From: Candidatus Thorarchaeota archaeon
GTDB lineage: Archaea; Asgardarchaeota; Thorarchaeia; Thorarchaeales; Thorarchaeaceae
DNA: 41,981 bases
Assembly: GCA_004524445.1 (NCBI GenBank)
Contig: SDNP01000027.1
Location: 1-41,981 of the forward strand
Direction: 5' to 3'
How positions within the stretch are numbered: the first letter of the stretch is position 1; each line of letters begins with the position of its first letter. Below, in pieces: positions 34,061-40,103 of the stretch. The notes beneath the pieces were generated by a model, which saw nothing but the letters and a program-made list of their open reading frames with translations, did not search any database and was not told the origin of the DNA. A program made the position numbers and the translations under genes.

Positions 34061-34195
34061 CAGCCCGCTGTGGTACCTTCACTTGAAAACACACTCGAAT
34101 CATGACGCTGTCTTGATGCTTACTGAAATGGTTGTAGTCCATACAGACAAGCCTCATTGACTTGAGACATAGGCCTTCAGATCCATAGAAATCCT

Positions 34196-34489
34196 CTAGA
34201 CCATTTCGCTCTCTTCTTCTGAATTCATGCTCTCAAGGAACGGCCACTTGCCTAGTCTGGAAACCCACCAGAAGAGCACTACACTGATGTTAATGGTGAT
34301 AATCCAAAGGGCGGCAACTAGGAAGAACTGTGAGATGGCCTCGTAATCCCATGCGGGGGGACGACCATACCATATGAACGCAAAGAACATGATTACCTGA
34401 ATCAGGAGTCCAAGCAGAATCATAATCTGAAAGAACAAGAGAGTCTTTTGCTCTGTTACAAATGTTTTGAACCGACGCTGGACACTCAA
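34196..34489 (-). CDS. Small two-helix membrane protein, unknown
   Basis: A 97-residue product with two membrane helices (about 17-40 and 52-75) and a charged C-terminus (MNSEEESEMV). No family recognised. Start at ATG 34489. The next gene downstream on the other strand is also a membrane protein of unknown function, with the two starts about 200 bases apart; they may be functionally linked. Confidence 0.6.
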   Translation of the reverse strand: MSVQRRFKTFVTEQKTLLFFQIMILLGLLIQVIMFFAFIWYGRPPAWDYEAISQFFLVAALWIITINISVVLFWWVSRLGKWPFLESMNSEEESEMV

Positions 34490-34690
34490 ATCTTCACACC
34501 GCTGAATACTAGTGCAAACTATGATTTAGACTTTTCCAGAGAACCCTTGGGACTGGGAGATGTTATTTACCCTCCATGGCACGAAGAAACTGCTCTGCAC
34601 ACTGCAAAAACTGATAAATTCGATTACGCAATGATAAGATGATTGGCTCATCATGCTGAGACGGGGGCGATTCTAATAGAGCAGAAGGCT

Positions 34691-35173
34691 ATGACCGATA
34701 AACATCCGATACCGGTTTCCCTTGTCCTGATACTATTTTTGCTGATTCTAATCTTCATCCTTCCAATTGCGATGCAAATCCATTATCCAAATGTAAACAT
34801 CATGGCTGTGACTTGGATATGGTTCTATGACCTGGAATCGTTTGCTTGGTCAATCGTGATATGGCAATTTTCCACATGGGGCGTAGGACTTGTCTGGAGT
34901 TTCTCTAGGTTTGTCTTCATTTTCCAAATTGGTCGTTATTTTGCAGGAAAGACAACAAAGACACGTACCCTAGCGCTCGGTTTTCTTGCTGAACTACAAA
35001 TGGCTATCCCCTATTATGGTATTATGATTCATTCCGTTGTCCTGCATGGCTTTGTTCCCTATTCCTTTCTCCTCCCAACTCCGATTTTTCTGGTCATTGG
35101 CTGGCTGTTCATGCGAATTCACCCTCCGGAAAAGTATGAACAAACATTAGATTGGCTCGATCAACCGAGATAG
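34691..35173 (+). CDS. Membrane protein with four predicted helices, unknown
   Basis: A 160-residue product from ATG 34691 (the frame is open to TTG 34643, but the extension is hydrophilic and unlike a signal). Helices lie at about 8-30, 45-68, 95-118 and 122-144; the tail PPEKYEQTLDWLDQPR is soluble. AGCAGAAGG provides a ribosome binding site. No family recognised. It is the last gene before the duplicated MvhD region. Confidence 0.65.
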   Translation: MTDKHPIPVSLVLILFLLILIFILPIAMQIHYPNVNIMAVTWIWFYDLESFAWSIVIWQFSTWGVGLVWSFSRFVFIFQIGRYFAGKTTKTRTLALGFLAELQMAIPYYGIMIHSVVLHGFVPYSFLLPTPIFLVIGWLFMRIHPPEKYEQTLDWLDQPR

Positions 35174-35202
35174 ATTCTGAGTATTCAAGCAACGAAAAAG
35201 GA

Positions 35203-35574
35203 CTAGAGTCGAATCGGGTTCGGTCCAATCTCTCGGATCTTCGCAGCAAAGTCGTTGATGTGTTTGGCGAACAAATCTCCCTCAGCCGCGCTGACGAACA
35301 CCATCTTCACTCGCTCCTTATTCATGCCCAGCTTATCGACCAACTCCCTGGCGAACCGCACTCGTCGTTCGGCCCCGAGGTTACCGGTCTTGTACGCACA
35401 ATCACCCGGGTGACAACCCACCACTAGCACACCGTCAGCACCTTCCTGCAGCGCTTTCATGATGAAGTTGATATCCATTCTCGCCGTGCACGGCATCCGG
35501 ATGATCCGCGCGCTCACGTCGTACTGCAACTTCATAGTTCCCGCTAGGTCCGATGCGGCGTACATGCACTGCAT
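35203..35574 (-). pseudogene. mvhD: MvhD-type hydrogenase/heterodisulfide reductase subunit, 5'-truncated copy
   Basis: Encodes 123 residues that differ from the complete copy (37006-37416) at only two positions (V for I in GVLVVGC and A for E in DFAAKIRE), yet many third codon positions differ. The first 13 residues of the intact protein, including conserved C13, are missing: similarity ends at ATGCAGTGC, ten bases after the stop of the DUF3368 gene. MvhD carries a [2Fe-2S] cluster passing electrons from hydrogenase to heterodisulfide reductase; without the first cysteine this copy may not bind it normally. It may still be translated from the ATG at 35574 behind the toxin gene. Confidence 0.8.
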
Positions 35575-35583
35575 GGTGGATTG

Positions 35584-36099
35584 CTAGTCACTCAGGTTCT
35601 TTGCAATAGATATTGCGCGCCTATAGACCTTTGAATCCAACCTGAATCCCAAATCAAGCATCCTATCGAGAATAGTTATGAACTCGTCATGTTGCAGTAT
35701 AGATTTGGATACGGCCTGGAGAAGGACACCAACAGTTCCCAGACATGTCACCCTCAGAATTTTTGCAGCACTTCTTCCCAACTTGTCGTCTATCAGGAGT
35801 AGACCATCCTCCTCCCTAGCCAGTAAGATAGCTGCAGCCTCCCCACTCTCAATCCCTGCGCTCTCGGCTAACTGATTCACTTCTTTATGAGCTGAATCTT
35901 CAACACCTAGCCATCCATCGTCCACTGCAGAAGCTATCAATAGTGCATCTGGCGACTCCTTAGACCCAGAAGTCTCTTGGAAGACTTTTCTCGGAATCAG
36001 AAGCTCGGTGTAGAGCTCCCTGAGCAGATGAAGTCGCCCAGCTTTAGCCAAGTAGATCAGCGGGCTTGCGTTACTGACCACTCTGATTTTCTTTGACAA
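35584..36099 (-). CDS. DUF3368 PIN-like toxin
   Basis: Predicted RNase toxin of the DUF3368 PIN-like family: VSNASPLIYLAKAGRL at the start, with first acidic position replaced by N as often seen in DUF3368, GIESGEAAAILLARE with E, and LLIDDKLGRSAAK with the DD pair. Length about 170 residues. The start is uncertain: TTG 36099 (MSKKIRVVSNAS) or GTG 36081; both overlap the end of the antitoxin gene, typical of a translationally coupled pair. A partial MvhD gene follows ten bases after the stop. Confidence 0.85.
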   Translation of the reverse strand: MSKKIRVVSNASPLIYLAKAGRLHLLRELYTELLIPRKVFQETSGSKESPDALLIASAVDDGWLGVEDSAHKEVNQLAESAGIESGEAAAILLAREEDGLLLIDDKLGRSAAKILRVTCLGTVGVLLQAVSKSILQHDEFITILDRMLDLGFRLDSKVYRRAISIAKNLSD

Positions 36100-36388
36100 G
36101 AGCAAGATCACGCTCCAAGTCCTCTTCATCATACGAGATGGGTATTGCGGCCTTATCCGCCTCCTCCATCATTTTTCTCAAGGGCATCCCCGCCATGGAT
36201 GCCGCTCTCCAGAGAGAGACCCTTCTCTCCCTGTATGCCTTGAGTGCTCTCTCCAAGAGAAACTGCTGAATGCCAATATCCAGTGCCCGTCGAATCATCT
36301 CCGATCTGTCAATGTGCTCCTCCTTGGCGATGAACTCCAGTTTCTTGATCATCTCATCGGGCAGTCGTGCTGTGACTGTCTCCATCAT
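36071..36388 (-). CDS. UPF0175 antitoxin
   Basis: A 105-residue antitoxin: N-terminal ribbon-helix-helix-like segment VTARLPDEMIKKLEFIAKEEHIDRSEMIRRAL (about 4-35), then the UPF0175 block ALKAYRERRVSLWRAASMAGM, and an acidic, flexible tail (SYDEEDLERDLALV) that would wrap the toxin. It overlaps the DUF3368 toxin gene downstream. ATG 36388 (or 36385) lies six bases after a long inverted repeat that fits an autoregulation site. Confidence 0.88.
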   Translation of the reverse strand: MMETVTARLPDEMIKKLEFIAKEEHIDRSEMIRRALDIGIQQFLLERALKAYRERRVSLWRAASMAGMPLRKMMEEADKAAIPISYDEEDLERDLALVKENQSGQ

Positions 36389-36393
36389 CTATC

Positions 36394-36418
36394 GTATACA
36401 ATATATTATATTGTACAC
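36394..36418. promoter_or_regulatory. Inverted-repeat operator of the toxin-antitoxin pair
   Basis: GTATACAATATA (36394-36405) and TATATTGTACAC (36407-36418) form a 12+1+12 inverted repeat with one mismatch. The central A/T stretch also serves as TATA element about 20 bases before the antitoxin start, so binding would shut off the promoter. Confidence 0.65.
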
Positions 36419-36567
36419 ATAAGGATTTCTCTCCCTTTACTCAATCACATCCGTCAGTCAAAGAAGCCAATAGCCTCAATGCGTTGCCTCCCTTTCATTT
36501 CTATCGTAGGACTAGAAGGTGAAAACCACAAATAGCATTCAGTATCATCTTAGAAGAGGTGGATATA

Positions 36568-37002
36568 GTGAATATTCGTCCCTTCACTCCGGAGGATATC
36601 ACCCAGATTATTTCACTCACAAATGAGTATGCATCATTTGATTCCGATGTGACTGCAGCTGATTTTTCCTCTGCCCACGCCTTTCCTCAAGGCCTACTTG
36701 TGGCCGAAGCAGCCGGTCGTATTGTGGCATTCATATTTGGCTATATCAAAGAAGTACCAGGTACCATTCTCAATCGCTGGAATGCACAAAAAGCAGCTCA
36801 GATTAACCTCTTGGTAGTTGAACCGCCCTATCGGCGACAAGGTACCGGAGAGACATTGATGCGCAAGTTAGAAGATGCCTTCCGAGAAGAAGATGTGGAC
36901 CTAATTTTGCTTCACTGTCCCGCAGAAGCCACCGAGGCAAAACACCTCTATGACAAACTTGGTTTTGAGGTCCGTGCCTATGCCATGAAGAAACGCCTCT
37001 AA
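36568..37002 (+). CDS. GNAT-family N-acetyltransferase
   Basis: A 145-residue acetyltransferase: NIRPFTPEDITQI at the N-terminus, LLVAEAAGRIVAFIFGYI, the acetyl-CoA loop VEPPYRRQGTGETLMRKLE (R-R-x-G-x-G) and AKHLYDKLGFEVRAYAM at the end. Its resemblance is to protein N-terminal (RimI/ArdA-like) acetyltransferases, but the substrate is not certain. GTG 36568 is preferred over GTG 36559 because GAGGTG lies before it. It ends three bases from the convergent MvhD gene. Confidence 0.88.
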   Translation: MNIRPFTPEDITQIISLTNEYASFDSDVTAADFSSAHAFPQGLLVAEAAGRIVAFIFGYIKEVPGTILNRWNAQKAAQINLLVVEPPYRRQGTGETLMRKLEDAFREEDVDLILLHCPAEATEAKHLYDKLGFEVRAYAMKKRL

Positions 37003-37005
37003 TCT

Positions 37006-37416
37006 CTAGAGCCGTATGGGGTTCGGCCCTATCTCCCGAATTTTCTCTGCAAAATCATTGATGTGCTTGGCAAACAAATCACCCTCAGCCGCGCTCACAA
37101 AGACCATCTTCACCCGCTCTTTATTCATGCCCAGCTTGTCAACCAATTCTCTCGCGAACCGTACTCGCCTCTCTGCTCCCAGATTCCCCGTCTTGTACGC
37201 ACAATCGCCAGGATGGCAACCAACAATCAAAACCCCGTCCGCCCCCTCTTGTAACGCCTTCATGATGAAGTTGATATCCATTCTCGCCGTGCACGGCATC
37301 CGGATGATCCGCGCGCTCACGTCGTACTGCAACTTCATGGTTCCTGCGAGATCGGATGCGGCGTACATGCACTGCATGCATCCCATGACGATGATGTTCA
37401 TATCTTTTGGAGGCAT
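37006..37416 (-). CDS. mvhD: MvhD-type hydrogenase/heterodisulfide reductase iron-sulfur subunit (intact copy)
   Basis: The family links [NiFe] hydrogenase to heterodisulfide reductase through a [2Fe-2S] cluster. Numbered from ATG 37416: C13 and C16 (GCMQC), C42 (MPCTARMD), C67 and C72 (GCHPGDC), all expected. GAERRVRFARELVDKLGM and EIGPNPIRL also fit. Start ATG 37416 is chosen over TTG 37422; ATG 37401 is also possible. No hydrogenase or HdrABC genes lie in the window, so it must act with partners elsewhere. It stands in an accessory region together with a truncated copy. Confidence 0.9.
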   Translation of the reverse strand: MPPKDMNIIVMGCMQCMYAASDLAGTMKLQYDVSARIIRMPCTARMDINFIMKALQEGADGVLIVGCHPGDCAYKTGNLGAERRVRFARELVDKLGMNKERVKMVFVSAAEGDLFAKHINDFAEKIREIGPNPIRL

Positions 37417-37482
37417 TGACAATAACCATCCGTTGAGGGTAGAAATCAGCCTGCTGTTACTGACATATAATCTTTCAGATAG

Positions 37483-37911
37483 CTATTCTTCTGTCCGACC
37501 TTGTTCGTATAGCCATTCAGATAAGGATTCAACACCTTGTTCCGATAGCCTATAACCATCATCACACTCCTCAAAATATTGACTGTAATTGCCACGTGTT
37601 CCTGAAAACCACAAACTAACAGTTGATTGGTCTTTGCCAATTTCAGAAGCTATCGTGGTACCTGTTTTGCAGCTAGGATAGCAATCAAGGAGAGATAATA
37701 TCATTCCATTTCCTGTATTGACTTTGCTTGAAACTCTTCGCCCCTCTTCATCTTCTATCCAGTATGCTGAGGCTCGTTCCATCAGAGATTGGGCCAGTAG
37801 CCTGATTCTATTTCTAGTCTTGATTCTCTCTAGTTCAGATTTGGCATTTATCAGCTCAAGATATGCAGCCTCTAAGTCGGATATTTCCCGCGCTTGTACT
37901 TCAAGCTCCAA
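37483..37911 (-). CDS. Coiled-coil plus helix-turn-helix protein, unknown
   Basis: A 142-residue product: N-terminal coiled coil (about 8-48, SDLEAAYLELINAKSELERI), then an HTH (ASEIGKDQSTVSLWFSG) and a winged-helix-like C-terminus (YRLSEQGVESLSEWLYEQG). Probably a DNA-binding regulator. The only ordinary start is TTG 37911, but the frame continues upstream with plausible protein-like sequence (ERKITLRFRDEE) to about 37959 without ATG, GTG or TTG, so the true start may be ATA/ATT or a lost ATG. No family recognised. Confidence 0.6.
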   Translation of the reverse strand: MELEVQAREISDLEAAYLELINAKSELERIKTRNRIRLLAQSLMERASAYWIEDEEGRRVSSKVNTGNGMILSLLDCYPSCKTGTTIASEIGKDQSTVSLWFSGTRGNYSQYFEECDDGYRLSEQGVESLSEWLYEQGRTEE

Positions 37912-38074
37912 TTCCTCATCTCTAAACCTTAGAGTAATCTTGCGTTCATTCTCACCTATGAATACTCACCCAAAACAGAAAAACCCTCTACATCTTATCT
38001 ATGCTTTGCAGCGCATAGTTTGACCTTCTGTAACCACTTGTGCTAATGTGATTGGCTGCATGCACCGACCCGAA

Positions 38075-39859
38075 TCAGGTCTGTGTAGAGGGTGAGTGAA
38101 CCCCCTCAGTGACCGTCAACTCCCGTGTTCCACCCTGCTCGCGACTGCTGTCACCAGCGAGCGCGGGGACCTCTCCCCGAGCCTGTACACGAGCTTTATC
38201 CGAGCGGGCCTCGGATGGAGCTTCACTCCGCTGCACCCTATTGCCATGACTATCAGTAGCCTTGTGGGCGTCGATGGCGGCAGACGGCTGTTCCACGGTT
38301 CTTTCCACGGCAGGGTCGGTAGTGCTCACAAACTCTGCAAGCAGGGCCTGGTCATGGCACTCGGCCGCGGACCGTCCCCGTGAAGCTGATCTCTTCGAGG
38401 ACGGTTCGGACTTCTCGTTAGAGCGTGTTCTCCTTCGAGCCTTCAAGCTTGCCTGTTTCTTCTCATGAGGAAACAACCAACGCTCTAGTCCGCTCTCATT
38501 CGCAAGTGAAGGAATGAGCTTGATGAGGCGCCGGGCGATATTGATGGCGCCGTTCTTGTCGGCATTGGAGCGATAACCGCAGGTGGGGCAGATGAAGAGG
38601 GACTGCTTGGGTCTGACCCCCTTGGAGCCACACCGGTGGCAGGTGATGGAGGTCCAGGACTCAGGAACAGGAACAAAGTGTGAACCCTTCCCATTTACCC
38701 TCCAGCCCTCCTGGACAAGAGTGTGCCTGAGTCCCTCGCTAACTCGCGCAAAGGTCCAGCGAGCAACTTTCTTTCTGAAGGACTTCCGCTTACCACTCTT
38801 TCTTCCTGCGCTACGGCGGATATGGGTGAGGCGACCGATGGCCACATACAGATTATACTTCTTTGAGAGCTCGAGGATGTGGTCAGTGAGCTCTCGAACA
38901 AGCACACCATCATAGTCGGTGCTGATGTTGGCACGGCGACTTCGAAGTTCCTTGAGCCGCTCGGCTACACCATCATATACTACACCAGCATTTTTTCGGT
39001 CACACATCTCCCGCTGCAGAGCATCTACCATCCCATCGTACCGTTCTATCTGACTAGCCTTGTCCGGTTGCGTGAAGTAGCGTACATACCTCACCCGTTG
39101 TTCAGTCAACACAACAGAACAGACCGCCTTGTCAATCCCAAGATCGATGCCCATGACTGCCGGAGGCAGACCGGTCATGTCAACCACCTCCACCTCCACT
39201 CTCACAGCAAACACAACCCACCATTTACGACGGACGTCCTTGAAGAGCCTCAGGGATGTCACCTCCCCCTCATCCAACCTGTTCAGATGGTAGGAAGAGG
39301 GAGTCAAAGGAATGAGCAATCTGTCATGAGTCCAGCTATCAGTCCGCGCCGAGTCCAAGGAGTCTAACAAATCAAGCCAATATTTTGTCTCCTGGCCCGG
39401 TCGGTACTCCAGTTTGAATCTTCTAGCATATACATACCGAGGCAGCTTTCGCTCCCGATATCCTTCTGACTTGAGGGGCGGCTGTCCATCCAATTCCAAG
39501 TAACTGTTCCACATAGCAACCGCAACTTGCCGACACTCCTGCAGCTCGTTGGTTGAGATGTTTGGGAATCTCTTCTTGAAGTCATGTGGAACAGATAGTC
39601 TATTCCTGGCTGGGTCTTTAAACCGCTCAGCTGTAAGGGTCAGCTTCTCCAGCGCTCCACCGTTGACCCGCTTTCGCTTCTTGCCAACAATGAGTTCTTT
39701 CTCGTGACGCGCAATGACCCCAAGAAACGCCCGGATGACTCGTGTATCCCGTCCGGTCAATCTCTCCAACCTAGACCTATCAGCATCACTCATGCAGTCC
39801 CACTTCACAGGAATTTTCACGCTGATGATTACAGTCTGGGTCTCGGGCATCGGCATCAC
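38075..39859 (-). CDS. tnpB: TnpB/IS1341-type RNA-guided nuclease homologue with displaced RuvC-II glutamate and C-terminal tail
   Basis: A 594-residue TnpB family protein. RuvC-I D239 (GIDLGID), zinc finger C407, C410, C424, C427 (CHRCG, CPTCG), RuvC-III D434 (SNADKNGAINIA). The canonical RuvC-II glutamate of IVxEDL is G342 here (YVAIGRLTHIRR). E375 and E384 lie in the following helix; E384 is 42 residues beyond, where Fanzor and some TnpB proteins carry a rearranged glutamate. Residues about 465-594 are a low-complexity Ser/Arg/Glu tail absent from most relatives. TnpB in IS605-type elements cuts DNA with an omega-RNA from the gene's 3' end. Start GTG 39859 or ATG 39856. No tnpA is present. 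Composition is GC-richer than most genes here. Confidence 0.88.
   Translation of the reverse strand: MMPMPETQTVIISVKIPVKWDCMSDADRSRLERLTGRDTRVIRAFLGVIARHEKELIVGKKRKRVNGGALEKLTLTAERFKDPARNRLSVPHDFKKRFPNISTNELQECRQVAVAMWNSYLELDGQPPLKSEGYRERKLPRYVYARRFKLEYRPGQETKYWLDLLDSLDSARTDSWTHDRLLIPLTPSSYHLNRLDEGEVTSLRLFKDVRRKWWVVFAVRVEVEVVDMTGLPPAVMGIDLGIDKAVCSVVLTEQRVRYVRYFTQPDKASQIERYDGMVDALQREMCDRKNAGVVYDGVAERLKELRSRRANISTDYDGVLVRELTDHILELSKKYNLYVAIGRLTHIRRSAGRKSGKRKSFRKKVARWTFARVSEGLRHTLVQEGWRVNGKGSHFVPVPESWTSITCHRCGSKGVRPKQSLFICPTCGYRSNADKNGAINIARRLIKLIPSLANESGLERWLFPHEKKQASLKARRRTRSNEKSEPSSKRSASRGRSAAECHDQALLAEFVSTTDPAVERTVEQPSAAIDAHKATDSHGNRVQRSEAPSEARSDKARVQARGEVPALAGDSSREQGGTRELTVTEGVHSPSTQT
38091..38101 (+). 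repeat. Left inverted repeat of the tnpB element
   Basis: GGTGAGTGAAC, exact reverse complement of the repeat at 39902-39912; overlaps the tnpB 3' end. Confidence 0.5.
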
Positions 39860-39901
39860 TCAACGTACTTAAACTTCCGACCTGTCTTGTGTCAGAAGGG
39901 A

Positions 39902-39912
39902 GTTCACTCACC
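39902..39912 (-). repeat. Right inverted repeat of the tnpB element
   Basis: GTTCACTCACC, exact reverse complement of the repeat at 38091-38101, about 43 bases upstream of the tnpB start. Confidence 0.5.
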
Positions 39913-40072
39913 TCCATATCCAGCAGAGTGAATGATAACCTCCACACATTCTATATCATAATAGTACTTAAACTTATGAAGACTGTAGAGTTATGAACTC
40001 CTAATTTTCAATTCTAGGCACTCATATGCCTTATCTATTAAAACAGAGTAATAGTCGTAAAACCCGAGAAAG

Positions 40073-40083
40073 TATATATAAAT
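40073..40083 (+). promoter_or_regulatory. TATA box of the long 3'-terminal gene
   Basis: TATATATAAAT is preceded by purine-rich CGAGAAAG (BRE-like) and lies 21-31 bases before ATG 40104, so a leaderless transcript is expected. Confidence 0.65.
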
Positions 40084-40103
40084 AAACAATAAAAATGTAG
40101 AAT

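Larger units (their letters stand above)
38091..39912 (-). mobile_element. TnpB-bearing element bounded by inverted repeats
   Basis: GGTGAGTGAAC (38091-38101) and GTTCACTCACC (39902-39912) are exact inverted copies; the match extends inward with two mismatches over 16 bases. The left repeat lies inside the last codons of tnpB, so the gene reads through the element end and stops 14 bases outside it. The right repeat also starts a hairpin, TTCACTC (39903-39909)/GAGTGAA (39926-39932), like the subterminal hairpins of IS200/IS605 ends. The exact ends and target site are not proven. Confidence 0.5.

Noticed and set aside
38694..39585. Opposite-strand frames across tnpB
   Set aside because: They mirror tnpB codons and carry no motif.
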